DNA of 64,000 nucleotides. It comes from Comamonadaceae bacterium OH2545_COT-014 (GTDB taxonomy: Bacteria > Pseudomonadota > Gammaproteobacteria > Burkholderiales > Burkholderiaceae_C). Under the pieces are notes generated by a model, which did no database searches, was not told the DNA's origin, and saw only the letters and a list, made by a program, of their open reading frames with translations. Positions 40,181 to 49,105 of the stretch are shown one piece after another. A program made the translations under genes and the position numbers. Positions within the stretch are counted from its first letter, which is position 1, and every line of letters starts with the position of its first letter. The stretch covers positions 60,497-124,496 of the forward strand of contig RQYR01000006.1 in NCBI GenBank assembly GCA_003859965.1, written 5' to 3'.

Positions 40181-40837
40181 TTAAAGAGCGCCCAGGCGCT
40201 TGAGCAAGAAAAAGGCCACGGCGGCCAAGCCCGCCAGCAGCAGCGACAGCGTGTTGGCGCAGGCAAACTGGCTGTCCATCACCTGGTTGTAAACGGCCAG
40301 CGACAGTGTTTCGGTGCGTCCGGCAATGTTGCCGCCCAGCATGAGCGACAGGCCCACCTCGCCCAGCCCGCGCCCGGCGGCCAGGATCAACCCGGCGGCA
40401 ATGCCGCGCCGCGCCAGCGGCAGCTCCACGCGCCAGAACACGCTGGCGCGCCCGTGCCCCAGCGTGGCGGCCGCTTCGCGCAGGCGCGGCGGCACGCCGG
40501 CAAAGGCGGCCTGCACGGGCTTGACCATCAGCGGCAGCCCGGCCACGAAGGCCGCCAGCACCAGCTCGCTTTGGGTAAAGACGATGTCCGGCCGCAGCGC
40601 CTGGGGCAGCCAGCTGGTCAGCCAGCCCTGGCGGCCCAGCAGCATCAGCAGCGCATAGCCAAGCACGATGGGCGGAAACACCAGCGGCAGCGTGACCAGC
40701 GCATCCAGCAGCGCCTGGCCGCGAAAGCGCGGGCGCGCCAGCACCCAGCCCAGCGCCACCCCCAGCGCGGCATGGCCCAGCAAGCTCCAGCCGATGACCC
40801 CCAGTGTCAGCGGCAACGGGGTCAGGTTGCAGGTCAT
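40181..40837 (-). CDS. modB: Molybdate ABC transporter permease
   Basis: 218 residues, MTCNLTPLPLTLGVIGWSLL at the start, with about five to six hydrophobic segments. The permease motif VPPRLREAAATLGHGRASVF is the ATPase coupling loop and LAAGRGLGEVGLSLMLGGNI follows, both typical of ModB. Between modA (85 bp upstream) and modD (11 bp downstream). No ATPase gene (modC) is present in the cluster. Confidence 0.9.
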   Translation of the reverse strand: MTCNLTPLPLTLGVIGWSLLGHAALGVALGWVLARPRFRGQALLDALVTLPLVFPPIVLGYALLMLLGRQGWLTSWLPQALRPDIVFTQSELVLAAFVAGLPLMVKPVQAAFAGVPPRLREAAATLGHGRASVFWRVELPLARRGIAAGLILAAGRGLGEVGLSLMLGGNIAGRTETLSLAVYNQVMDSQFACANTLSLLLAGLAAVAFFLLKRLGAL

Positions 40838-40922
40838 GCCGACACCAGGCAGGCCGCAAAAACGTGAGCCGAAAAGCCATCAACCAGGCCGCAGCGCACC
40901 ACGGCCCGGCGGGCAAGCTCGC

Positions 40923-41654
40923 TCACAGCCCGTGCTGCACGAGCACTTCGCGCGCTTCGGGCGTAGCCACGAAGTCGATGAACGCCTGGGCTTCGGGCGT
41001 GGCGGCACGGCCCTGCACCCGCCCCAGCACGATCTCGATGGGGTCGTAGCACTCGGCAGGCGCATCCAGCGCTTCGCCCGCGCGGGCAGCCAGCGCCAGC
41101 GCTTCGGTGCGGTTCACGAAGCCGGCGTCCACCTCGCCTGCCGTCACGTAGGCGCCCACTTGCGGCACCGTGGCCACGGGCAGCAGGCGGCCTTGCAGCG
41201 CCTGGTCCAGCCCGGTGCGCGCCAGACAAGTGGTAGCCGCCTTGCCATAGACGGCCTTGACCGGATCGGGCAAGGCCACGCGCTTGAAACGCGCGTCTTT
41301 CAAATCACTCAACGCCTTCAGCGGCACGCCGCGCGCCGCCACCAGTGCCAGCTTGCCCTGGCCCAGCGGCGCAAAGCCATCAAAAACCTGCATGGGCTCA
41401 AGAAATGCCTTGTCGCCCGCCACCAGGGCGATGGCCGGGTTCTGCCTGAGCTGCGCCTGCACCTGCCCCATGTTGCCAAAGCTGGCTTCCACCTTGATGC
41501 CCGTGCGCGCCGTGAATCGCTCAGCCAGTGCCAGCACCGGCTTGCGGTAGCCCGCACCAGCGGCCACCAGCAAGGCGTCGGCGCCCTGCGCGGCGCCAGC
41601 AGCCAGCATCAGCGCGGCCAGAACGGGACCAAAGGCAAAAGCGCGCAAACGCAT
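40923..41654 (-). CDS. modA: Molybdate-type ABC transporter, periplasmic binding protein
   Basis: 243 residues with signal peptide MRLRAFAFGPVLAALMLAAGAAQGA. The mature protein begins DALLVAAGAGYRKPVLALAE and contains KVEASFGNMGQVQAQL, the usual oxyanion-contact region, and LPDPVKAVYGKAA. The end AQAFIDFVATPEAREVLVQHG matches ModA-type proteins. It resembles a somewhat divergent ModA branch, so tungstate or another oxyanion is possible. SD AAGGAA before ATG 41654. A ModE-type operator lies 29 bp upstream. Confidence 0.85.
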   Translation of the reverse strand: MRLRAFAFGPVLAALMLAAGAAQGADALLVAAGAGYRKPVLALAERFTARTGIKVEASFGNMGQVQAQLRQNPAIALVAGDKAFLEPMQVFDGFAPLGQGKLALVAARGVPLKALSDLKDARFKRVALPDPVKAVYGKAATTCLARTGLDQALQGRLLPVATVPQVGAYVTAGEVDAGFVNRTEALALAARAGEALDAPAECYDPIEIVLGRVQGRAATPEAQAFIDFVATPEAREVLVQHGL

Positions 41655-41682
41655 GAACCATTCCTTTCAGAAAAACACAAAA

Positions 41683-41706
41683 CGCTATTCATTCATGACT
41701 ATAGCG
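41683..41706. promoter_or_regulatory. ModE-type operator upstream of modA
   Basis: CGCTAT (41683-41688), exactly 12 bp, ATAGCG (41701-41706). The E. coli modA operator has the same design, CGTTAT-N12-ATAACG, so arm length and spacing agree. On the minus strand the right arm overlaps a -10-like TATAGT. Molybdate-loaded ModE bound here would block modA transcription. The modE gene itself is not in the window. Confidence 0.75.
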
Positions 41707-41867
41707 AGTTGTTTGCGCACGACCCTGCCGCCTGCCCGGCACCCGCCATGCAAATGGCACACATGGCATATCCCATATCGCCTTATAGCTATTAATTAAA
41801 TAGCATTCCGCGTCTGCCTGATCTGCCGTAGCTATCATCGGGCGCATTTGCCGCTGCCCTGCCCGCC

Positions 41868-43310
41868 ATGAAGCCTGCCGCCTCTGACCCCATTGCCGCC
41901 ATCGCTACCGCGCCCGGGCGGGGAGCCGTGGGCATCGTGCGTGTGTCCGGCCCGGCGCTGGGGCCGCTGGTGCAGGCGCTGTGCGGGCGTGCGCTGAAGC
42001 CGCGCGAGGCCACCTACCTGCCCTTTCTGGAGGCCGATGGCAGCGCCATCGACCACGGCCTGGCGCTCTTTTTCCCGGCGCCGCATTCGTACACGGGCGA
42101 AGACGTGCTGGAGCTGCAGGCCCACGGCGGCCCGGTGGTGCTGCAACTGCTGCTGGCGCGCTGCCTGCAAGCCGCCTCGCAGGCCGATGCCGCCACCGGC
42201 GCGCCACGGCTGCCACACCTGCGCCTGGCGCGGCCCGGCGAATTCACCGAGCGCGCCTTTCTCAACGGCAAGCTCGACCTGGCCCAAGCGGAAGCTGTGG
42301 CCGATCTGATCGACGCCAGCACCGAAGCCGCCGCGCGCGGCGCCAGCCGCTCGCTCAGCGGCGCGTTTTCGGCGCGGATTCACGCGCTGGTGCAGGCGCT
42401 CATCCAGCTGCGCATGCTGACCGAGGCCACGCTCGATTTTCCGGAAGAAGACATCGACTTTCTCACCCAGGCCAACGCGCGCGGCCAGCTGGAAGATTTG
42501 CGCGCGCAGTTGGCGCAGATCCAGGCCAGCGCGCGCCAGGGCGCGCTGCTGCGTGAGGGCATCAAGGTCGTCATCGCCGGGCAGCCCAACGCGGGCAAAA
42601 GCTCGCTGCTGAACGCGCTGGCAGGGGCGGAGCTGGCCATCGTCACCCCGCAGGCAGGCACCACGCGCGACGTGGTGCAGCAAACCATCCAGATCGAAGG
42701 CGTGCCGCTGCATGTGCTCGACACCGCCGGCCTGCGCAGCGCGGGCGAAGATGACGCCCCGCTGGACGTGGTGGAACAAATCGGCATCGAACGCGCCTGG
42801 CAGCACATTGGCGAGGCCGATGCCGTGCTGCTGCTGCACGACCTGACCCGCCATGACGACCCCGCCCACGCCGCCGAGGATGCCCGCCTGGCCCAAGCCG
42901 TGGCCACCAGGGCGCCCGCTGGCGTGCCCGTGCTGCACGTGTGGAACAAGGCAGACGCGGCGGTCAACGCCACGCCGCCCGCCAGCGCCCTGCCCGACGC
43001 GCTGGTTCTGTCTGCCCGCACCGGCCACGGCCTGGAGACACTGCGCCGCCGCCTGCTGGAGCTGGCCGGCTGGCAAGCCACTGCGGGCGATGGCCTGTTC
43101 GTCGCCCGCACACGCCACCTGCACGCCTTGGGCCGCGCCGCCGCGCACTTGCAGGCCGCCGCTGGCCAGATCGACAGCGCGGCGCCCGCCATCGACCTGC
43201 TGGCTGAAGAACTCCGCCTGGCCCAGCAGGCACTGGGCGAAATCACCGGCGAATTCACGCCAGACGACCTGCTGGGCGTGATCTTTTCACGCTTTTGCAT
43301 TGGCAAGTAG
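41868..43310 (+). CDS. mnmE: tRNA uridine-5-carboxymethylaminomethyl(34) synthesis GTPase MnmE
   Basis: 480-residue GTPase that, with MnmG, modifies wobble U34 of several tRNAs. N-terminal folate-binding domain: [20 protein letters not shown] and [16 protein letters not shown]. The G domain within the helical part has [14 protein letters not shown] (G1), [10 protein letters not shown] (G2), DTAGLRSAG (G3) and NKADA (G4). The C-terminus keeps the catalytic FCIGK. It lies on its own, although in many betaproteobacteria mnmE follows yidC. Confidence 0.96.
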   Translation: MKPAASDPIAAIATAPGRGAVGIVRVSGPALGPLVQALCGRALKPREATYLPFLEADGSAIDHGLALFFPAPHSYTGEDVLELQAHGGPVVLQLLLARCLQAASQADAATGAPRLPHLRLARPGEFTERAFLNGKLDLAQAEAVADLIDASTEAAARGASRSLSGAFSARIHALVQALIQLRMLTEATLDFPEEDIDFLTQANARGQLEDLRAQLAQIQASARQGALLREGIKVVIAGQPNAGKSSLLNALAGAELAIVTPQAGTTRDVVQQTIQIEGVPLHVLDTAGLRSAGEDDAPLDVVEQIGIERAWQHIGEADAVLLLHDLTRHDDPAHAAEDARLAQAVATRAPAGVPVLHVWNKADAAVNATPPASALPDALVLSARTGHGLETLRRRLLELAGWQATAGDGLFVARTRHLHALGRAAAHLQAAAGQIDSAAPAIDLLAEELRLAQQALGEITGEFTPDDLLGVIFSRFCIGK

Positions 43311-43391
43311 CCGCCGCGCGGACACCGCGCAGGCCAGCCCGCCAGACGGGCATGGAATAAGCGAGATAAGGCACCCCACAGGGCGTCAAAG

Positions 43392-43424
43392 AAAAAAACC
43401 CAAGTGAAATCAATCACTTGGGTT
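43392..43424 (-). terminator. Terminator of tRNA-Ser
   Basis: Minus-strand stem AACCCAAGTGA/TCACTTGGGTT (43397-43407 with 43414-43424) ending in a T-run (the A-tract 43392-43398 on plus). It lies 6 bp downstream of the tRNA 3' end. Confidence 0.9.
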
Positions 43425-43430
43425 CAATTT

Positions 43431-43522
43431 TGGCGGAGAGAGAGGGATTCGAACCCTCGATACAGGAGAACCTGTATGCCGGATTTCGAATCCGGTGCAT
43501 TCGACCACTCTGCCATCTCTCC
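43431..43522 (-). tRNA. tRNA-Ser (anticodon CGA)
   Basis: Class II tRNA: acceptor GGAGAGA pairs with TCTCTCC, the anticodon arm CCGGA-TTCGAAA-TCCGG gives CGA (reads UCG), a long variable arm follows, and the T arm is GAGGG-TTCGAAT-CCCTC. The terminal CCA is encoded, after discriminator G. Length 92 including CCA. Confidence 0.97.
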
Positions 43523-43568
43523 GCAGTGGTAAACGTTGGATTCTAGCAGGCCAGCGCTCAGCGCCTGC

Positions 43569-44237
43569 TCATAGCCAGCGCGCCAGCACGGCCTCCAGAT
43601 GTTCGCCCGGCGGGCGGCGAAAGCCGGAGCGGGCAAAGCGCTGCAGCCGCCCCAGGGCAAAGGCGGTCAGGGCCGAGGCCGCCACCTGCGCATCAGCATT
43701 CGGCGTGGCCGTGGCGGCCGCTGCGTCATCCGTGCGGCGCAGCATTTGGCGCAGCGCGGCTTCCAGCTTGTCGAAAAACAGGTTCATGCGCTGTTGCAGG
43801 CGCTCATGCTCGAACACCAGGGCGTCGCCCACCATCACGCGCGTCATGCCGGGGTTCTTTTCAGCGAACTGAAACAGCAGGGCCATCAGGCGGGCCGCGC
43901 GGACACGGCCATCGGCCTCGCGTTCTTCAAGCTGGTTGACCAAGTGAAACACGCTGCCTTCGATGAAGTCGATCAGCGCCTCGAACATTTGCGCCTTGCT
44001 GGCGAAGTGGCGGTACAGCGCCGCCTCGCTCACCTGCAAACGCGCGGCCAGGGCCGCCGTGGTGATGCGCTCGCTGCCGGGCCGCTCCAGCATGGAGGCC
44101 AGTGTCTGCAGGATTTGCACACGCCGCTCACCCGGCGGCGGGCGTTTGCGGGGCGCGGGGGCGGCAACAGCGGGCGGCGCGGCAGCGGCGCGCTCGTCTT
44201 GTTCGGAAACGGGGACGTCAGGGAGCATGGCAAGCAT
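43569..44237 (-). CDS. slmA: Nucleoid occlusion factor SlmA (TetR family)
   Basis: 222 residues from ATG 44237. A Pro/Ala-rich N-terminal stretch precedes the TetR helix-turn-helix (ITTAALAARLQVSEAALYRH, FASKAQMFEALIDFIEGSVF), which matches SlmA closely. The C-terminal dimer domain includes EKNPGMTRVMVGDALVFEHE and ERLQQRMNLFFDKLEAALRQ. SlmA binds DNA sites and blocks FtsZ ring formation over unsegregated nucleoids. The N-terminal extension is longer than in E. coli (198 residues). Alternative starts at 44264 or 44228 cannot be excluded. Confidence 0.88.
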   Translation of the reverse strand: MLAMLPDVPVSEQDERAAAAPPAVAAPAPRKRPPPGERRVQILQTLASMLERPGSERITTAALAARLQVSEAALYRHFASKAQMFEALIDFIEGSVFHLVNQLEEREADGRVRAARLMALLFQFAEKNPGMTRVMVGDALVFEHERLQQRMNLFFDKLEAALRQMLRRTDDAAAATATPNADAQVAASALTAFALGRLQRFARSGFRRPPGEHLEAVLARWL

Positions 44238-44370
44238 CGACTTGTTTCCAAATGATTCTCGCATACGGACCAAGCGCCCGCCCCAATGGCCCAGCGCCAA
44301 GGCCACCCGTGGCAGCCCCGCCACGGCGACCGAGGCGCGGGCTTCCTACGCACAGGGGAACCCAGGCAGG

Positions 44371-45264
44371 TCAGTGCGAGCGAATCATGGTGCCGAACGC
44401 CTGGTCGGTCAGCACCTCCAGCAGCATCGAGTGCGGCACGCGGCCGTCGATGATGTGCACGGCGTTGACGCCGCTCTTGGCCGCGTCCAGCGCGCCAGCG
44501 ATCTTGGGAATCATGCCGCCGGAGATGGTGCCGTCGGCGCACAGCGCGTCGATCTCACGCGGCGTCAGCTCGGTCAGCAACTGGCCCTGCTTGTCGAGCA
44601 CGCCGGGGATGTTGGTCAGCATCAGCAGCTTCTCGGCCTGCAGCACGGTGGCCAGCTTGGCGGCCACCACGTCGGCGTTGATGTTGTAGCTCTCGTTTTC
44701 CGCGCCAAAGCCGATGGGGCTGATAACGGGGATGAACTTGTCGTCCTGCAGCGCCTGCACCACGCCGGGGTCAATCTGCACGATCTCGCCCACCTGGCCC
44801 ACGTCATGCTCCACGCCGGGGTCCTGGCTGTCGCGCATCTTCAGCTTGCGCGCGCGGATCAGGCCGCCATCGCGCCCGGTCAGGCCCACGGCGCGGCCGC
44901 CGGCCTGGTGGATCAGGCCCACGATGTCCTGCTGCACCTCGCCGGCCAGCACCCACTCCACCACTTCCATGGTTTCGGCGTCGGTCACGCGCATGCCCTG
45001 GATGAAGTGGCCCTGCTTGCCCAGGCGCTTGAGCGCCGTCTCAATCTGCGGGCCGCCGCCGTGCACCACCACGGGGTTGATGCCCACCAGCTTGAGCAGC
45101 ACCACGTCCTCGGCAAAGTCCTGCTGCAGGGCCGGGTCGGTCATGGCGTTGCCGCCGTACTTGATGACCATGGTCTTGCCATGGAACTTGCGGATGTAGG
45201 GCAGCGCCTGGGCCAGGATTTCGGCCTTGTCGCGCGGAGAAATGGGGCTGGCTTCAGTGGTCAT
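44371..45264 (-). CDS. argB: Acetylglutamate kinase
   Basis: ATP-dependent phosphorylation of N-acetylglutamate, second step of arginine synthesis. 297 residues from ATG 45264 ([20 protein letters not shown]). The amino-acid kinase fold shows [41 protein letters not shown] and the late [20 protein letters not shown]. The N-terminal helix before the kinase core is the feature seen in arginine-inhibited hexameric enzymes, so feedback inhibition is likely. It follows slmA upstream on the same strand (134-bp gap). Confidence 0.96.
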   Translation of the reverse strand: MTTEASPISPRDKAEILAQALPYIRKFHGKTMVIKYGGNAMTDPALQQDFAEDVVLLKLVGINPVVVHGGGPQIETALKRLGKQGHFIQGMRVTDAETMEVVEWVLAGEVQQDIVGLIHQAGGRAVGLTGRDGGLIRARKLKMRDSQDPGVEHDVGQVGEIVQIDPGVVQALQDDKFIPVISPIGFGAENESYNINADVVAAKLATVLQAEKLLMLTNIPGVLDKQGQLLTELTPREIDALCADGTISGGMIPKIAGALDAAKSGVNAVHIIDGRVPHSMLLEVLTDQAFGTMIRSH

Positions 45265-45584
45265 GGCAGGCAAAGGCAAAAGTCAGATCAACGGCAGGTT
45301 CAAGAAGGTACGGCCTGAAAACGGCATCATAGGCCAGCGCACGGACAGCCGTGGTATCGCCCGGCCGTTGGCGCCATAGGGCTCGTGGGTCGCCTACAGG
45401 AGCCGCGCTGGCTGTGGCATGCGGGCAAGCGTGACGGCGCCCACGCCTCCTGGCCAGCCTCGTCCCTCGCAGATCATGGCCGCCCCCGCAGGCACCGCCA
45501 GCTTTCGCATGCAAAAATGACCGCCAAGGCACACCAGAACCGCCTGGTGCGCTATGTTTTTTGATATAGACGCCACCTGGCCAC
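45265..45584. other. Intergenic region, no supported gene
   Basis: 320 bp between argB and the PACE gene. It is GC-rich in the middle with a short AT-rich spot (ctatgttttttgatatag, 45552-45569) that slightly resembles the flank of a family-1 repeat. I see no gene and no terminator stem. Confidence 0.5.
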
Positions 45585-46037
45585 TCAGGCGGCGGCCGCT
45601 GGCAGCCCGAACAGGCGGTCAAAGACCCAGGTGAAAGCAAACGTATAGACCAGAAAGAACAGCAGCAGCCCCAGATCCATCAGCAGCGCTTGCCACAGGC
45701 TCACTTGCAGCCACCAGGCGATGAAGGGCACCAGCCACAGCACCAGCCCGCCTTCAAAGCCGATGGCATGCGCCACGCGCCGTGCCGTGCTGCGCCCGCG
45801 CACGGGCTGGCGGCGTTCCCAGTGCTCGAACAGGGCGTTGAACGCCAGGTTCCATGCCACCGCGATGGCCGAGCAGCCCACGGCCAGCCCGCTGGCGCTG
45901 CCCAGCCCCTCGCGCGTAAAGGCCAGCAGCGTTAGCGTCACGATGGCAATGGCCAGCCCTTCGTACAGGCTGACATACAGCACGCGGCGGCGCGCGCCTT
46001 GCAGTGGAAACAGCAGCGGGGCAGGGATGGACGGCAT
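45585..46037 (-). CDS. PACE family multidrug efflux protein
   Basis: 150 residues from ATG 46037. Four hydrophobic helices arranged as two bacterial transmembrane pairs. The first begins RRRVLYVSLYEGLAIAIVTL with the conserved membrane Glu in YEG, followed by AVAWNLAFNALFEHWERRQP. The second begins HAIGFEGGLVLWLVPFIAWW and ends LVYTFAFTWVFDRLFGLP. This duplicated pattern defines the PACE family (AceI type), proton-coupled exporters of chlorhexidine and short diamines. It is divergent from the phospholipase gene. Confidence 0.88.
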   Translation of the reverse strand: MPSIPAPLLFPLQGARRRVLYVSLYEGLAIAIVTLTLLAFTREGLGSASGLAVGCSAIAVAWNLAFNALFEHWERRQPVRGRSTARRVAHAIGFEGGLVLWLVPFIAWWLQVSLWQALLMDLGLLLFFLVYTFAFTWVFDRLFGLPAAAA

Positions 46038-46365
46038 GGCGCGCACTGTAACCAGTGCCATCGACGGCTCGTGGTCTTGGGGCGCGCCTGCAGACAGGGC
46101 GCGCCCTGGCCCGCAGCCCCATTGGTGACAACACGGTCACAGGAGCGCATGAAGCGCTCGGGCGGCGCTGCCAGGCGGCCAGGTCGCCTGCGGCTTGGGC
46201 AGAAAACAACACGCTCACCAGTGCCAACCGGCCCCTGGCTGGCCGTGCGGGGGCCGGGCGTGAATAATGCCGCCTCCGTCTGTTTCACTACCGCGTTCCG
46301 TCGCTTTTTCGATCGCGCGCCGCCGGGTCTGGGCTGGCGCGCGTTCTGGCGTTTTGTTGCACACC
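46038..46365. other. Divergent intergenic region with an inverted repeat
   Basis: 328 bp between the PACE gene and pldA. GTGAC (46125-46129), six bases, GTCAC (46136-46140) form an inverted repeat of the size bound by dimeric regulators. Two GGCGCGCC octamers lie nearby. No gene is supported here although the pldA frame is open upstream. Confidence 0.5.
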
Positions 46366-47667
46366 ATGTCTGCCCATCGTTTTGCCCGCCTCCACCCCGT
46401 TGCCTGGTCACTGCGCCCATGGGCATGGAGCTTGTGCGCCCTGGCGGGGGGCCACGTTCTGCCCGCCAGCGCGGCAGATGCCGCCCCGCCCCTTCCTGCG
46501 CAAAGCGTGGCCAGCCAGGTCAGCGCCGCCAATGCCTGGCAACGCTGCACGGCGCTGGCCGACGGCGAGCGCCTGGCCTGTTTTGACCAATGGGCGGCTG
46601 CGCAGCAGAAGCTGGTGGATGCCGTGCATGAGCGGGTGGCGGCCACCCAGGCGTCGCCCGCGGCCATGCCGGCGCCAGGCGCGGCCGCTTCCGTGCTGCG
46701 GGCCGACGTGGCGCAGGCCATTGCCACCGCGCAACCCGTGGCCGCGGCCGACAGCGGCACGCCAGCCACGGCCTCGACCGGCATTGTGGGCGTGGGGCTG
46801 GAACAAGGCTGCAAGGACCGCCAGTTCTCCGCCCTTTCGCGCCATTGGGAACTGGAATCGGGCAGCGCCTGCCCCACCTTCAGCCTGCGGGGCTTCCGGC
46901 CCACCGGCGTGTCGCTGGTCGCGGGCAACCGCATCAACCGGCTGCCCGCCTCGCCCAACCCCGCCAACACGGCCACCACCGCCATCGACTACCGCAAGCA
47001 TGAAATGCGGCTGCAGCTGTCGGTGCGCACCAAGCTGGCCAGCGGCCTGCTCACGCCCGCCGGTTCCACGTTGCGCGATTCGCTGTGGGTGGCGTACAGC
47101 CAGCAGTCGTACTGGCAGGTGTTCAGCCCGGAGCTGTCGCGCCCGTTCCGCAACACCAACCACGAGCCGGAAGTCATCTACGTTTACCCCACCACCGCCA
47201 CCCTGCCGTTTGGCTGGCGCTGGCGTTACAGCGGCATCGGGCTGGCGCACCAGTCCAACGGCCAGTCCGACCCGCTCTCGCGCAGCTGGAACCGCGCCTA
47301 CCTGATGGCCGGCTTCGAGCAGGGCGACCGCTTCACCCTGCAGGCCAAGGTGTGGAAGCGCCTGCGCGAAGACGCCGCCAAGGACAACAACCCCGACCTG
47401 ATGCACTACCTGGGGCACGGCGAAGTCAGCGCCGCCTGGCAGGTCAACCCGCGCCACACCCTGCGCGCCACGCTGCGCGGCCGTCTGGACGACGGGCGTG
47501 GCGCCGCCCGCCTGGAATGGCTGCGTTCGCTGGGCGATGGCGTGGGCAACAGCTTCAGCAACCTGCACCTGCACACGCAACTGTTTCATGGCTATGGCGA
47601 CAGCCTGCTGGACTACAACTTCAAGCGCACCGTCTTCAGCATCGGGCTGACGCTGCTGGACTTCTGA
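46366..47667 (+). CDS. pldA: Outer-membrane phospholipase A
   Basis: Calcium-dependent outer-membrane phospholipase (OMPLA), 433 residues from ATG 46366. A hydrophobic signal segment (SLRPWAWSLCALAGGHVLPA) precedes about 130 residues of Ala-rich N-terminal extension containing AANAWQRCTALADGERLACF, a small domain frequent ahead of such barrels. The barrel starts near RFRP-type strands (SLRGFRPTGVSLVAGNR). The catalytic block is HQSNGQSDPLSRSWNR, holding the His and Ser of the active site. The protein ends in a typical outer-membrane C-terminal aromatic (LTLLDF). Longer than E. coli PldA (289) because of the extension. Confidence 0.9.
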   Translation: MSAHRFARLHPVAWSLRPWAWSLCALAGGHVLPASAADAAPPLPAQSVASQVSAANAWQRCTALADGERLACFDQWAAAQQKLVDAVHERVAATQASPAAMPAPGAAASVLRADVAQAIATAQPVAAADSGTPATASTGIVGVGLEQGCKDRQFSALSRHWELESGSACPTFSLRGFRPTGVSLVAGNRINRLPASPNPANTATTAIDYRKHEMRLQLSVRTKLASGLLTPAGSTLRDSLWVAYSQQSYWQVFSPELSRPFRNTNHEPEVIYVYPTTATLPFGWRWRYSGIGLAHQSNGQSDPLSRSWNRAYLMAGFEQGDRFTLQAKVWKRLREDAAKDNNPDLMHYLGHGEVSAAWQVNPRHTLRATLRGRLDDGRGAARLEWLRSLGDGVGNSFSNLHLHTQLFHGYGDSLLDYNFKRTVFSIGLTLLDF

Positions 47668-47852
47668 ACATGCCTGGCCCGGCGCCCGTGCGGGCTTGCC
47701 GGCCTGCCCGCTGGCAGCCAACCGCCAGGCGCAAATGGTTTTCCGGGGCGCGGCACAGGCGCCGCCTCCATGTGAACAAGCCCTAGAATTTCGCCCTTTG
47801 CCCACGCGCCGGGGCGGCTCTGCGCGCCAAGTGCCCCCCGGCCCTGCCCGCC

Positions 47853-48773
47853 ATGCTCACCTTCCAGCAAATCATCCTCAAACTACAGCAATACTGGGCC
47901 GACCAGGGCTGCGCCCTGCTGCAGCCCTACGACATGGAAGTGGGCGCGGGCACCAGCCACACCGCCACCTTCCTGCGCGCCATCGGCCCCGAGCCGTGGA
48001 AGGCCGCCTACGTGCAGCCCAGCCGCCGCCCCAAGGACGGGCGCTATGGCGACAACCCCAACCGCCTGCAGCACTACTACCAATACCAGGTAGTCTTGAA
48101 GCCCGCGCCGGCCAACATCCTCGACCTCTACCTGGGCAGCCTGCAGGCGCTGGGTTTTGACCTGAAGAAGAACGACATCCGCTTCGTCGAAGACGACTGG
48201 GAAAACCCCACGCTGGGCGCCTGGGGCCTGGGCTGGGAGGTCTGGCTCAACGGCATGGAGGTGACGCAGTTCACCTACTTCCAGCAGGTCGGCGGCATCG
48301 ACTGCAAGCCCGCCACCGGCGAGATCACCTACGGCCTGGAGCGCCTGGCCATGTACCTGCAAGGCGTGGACAACGTCTACAACCTGGTCTGGACCGAGCA
48401 GCCCGACGGCACGCGCCTGACCTACGGCGACGTGTACCACCAGAACGAGGTGGAGCAGTCCACCTACAACTTCGAGCACAGCGACGCGGACTTCCTGTTC
48501 ACCGCCTTTGCCGCGCATGAAAAACAGGCCCAGCACCTGATGACCGAGCAGCTGGCGCTGCCCGCGTATGAGCAGGTGCTCAAGGCCGCCCACACCTTCA
48601 ACCTGCTGGATGCGCGCGGGGCCATCAGCGTGACCGAGCGCGCTGCCTACATCGGCCGCATCCGCAACCTGGCGCGCGCTGTGGCGCAAAGCTATTACGA
48701 CAGCCGCGCGCGCCTGGGCTTTCCACTGGCGCCGCGCGAGTGGGTGGAGCAGATCGAGATCAAGGCCGCCTGA
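47853..48773 (+). CDS. glyQ: Glycyl-tRNA synthetase alpha subunit
   Basis: Catalytic subunit of the bacterial alpha2-beta2 glycyl-tRNA synthetase. 306 residues, start [20 protein letters not shown]. Class II motifs include [40 protein letters not shown] and [20 protein letters not shown]. Its TGA shares a base with the next ATG (TGATG). Length matches E. coli GlyQ (303). Confidence 0.97.
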   Translation: MLTFQQIILKLQQYWADQGCALLQPYDMEVGAGTSHTATFLRAIGPEPWKAAYVQPSRRPKDGRYGDNPNRLQHYYQYQVVLKPAPANILDLYLGSLQALGFDLKKNDIRFVEDDWENPTLGAWGLGWEVWLNGMEVTQFTYFQQVGGIDCKPATGEITYGLERLAMYLQGVDNVYNLVWTEQPDGTRLTYGDVYHQNEVEQSTYNFEHSDADFLFTAFAAHEKQAQHLMTEQLALPAYEQVLKAAHTFNLLDARGAISVTERAAYIGRIRNLARAVAQSYYDSRARLGFPLAPREWVEQIEIKAA

Positions 48774-49105
48774 TGCCCCCGGCGCAAGACGGCGTGCTCG
48801 AAATCGCCATGCTCCAGGTGCGCCCTGGCCAGGCCGCCGCCTTCGAGGCCGCCTTTACCCAGGCGCAGGCCATCATCGCCGGCATGCCCGGCTACCTGGG
48901 GCACACACTGCAACGCTGCCTGGAGCACGATCACCAATACGCCCTGCTCGTGCGCTGGCGCAGCCTGCAAGACCACACCGAAGGCTTTCGCGGCTCGCCC
49001 CCATACCAGCAGTGGAAAGCACTGCTGCATCCTTTCTATGACCCCTTCCCCACCGTGCTGCACTACCGCACGGTGCTCGGTGCAGAACCCTCGCTGACGC
49101 CATGA
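48773..49105 (+). CDS. ABM-type (antibiotic biosynthesis monooxygenase fold) small protein
   Basis: 110 residues starting [21 protein letters not shown] ferredoxin-like dimeric alpha/beta barrel is suggested by AAAFEAAFTQAQAIIAGMPG, YLGHTLQRCLEHDHQYALLV and RWRSLQDHTEGFRGSPPYQQ, typical of the ABM superfamily (oxygenases, haem-degrading enzymes, quinol enzymes). It is squeezed between glyQ (one-base overlap) and glyS (ATGA overlap), so it is translated with the two synthetase subunits. No catalytic assignment is possible from sequence. Confidence 0.82.
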   Translation: MPPAQDGVLEIAMLQVRPGQAAAFEAAFTQAQAIIAGMPGYLGHTLQRCLEHDHQYALLVRWRSLQDHTEGFRGSPPYQQWKALLHPFYDPFPTVLHYRTVLGAEPSLTP

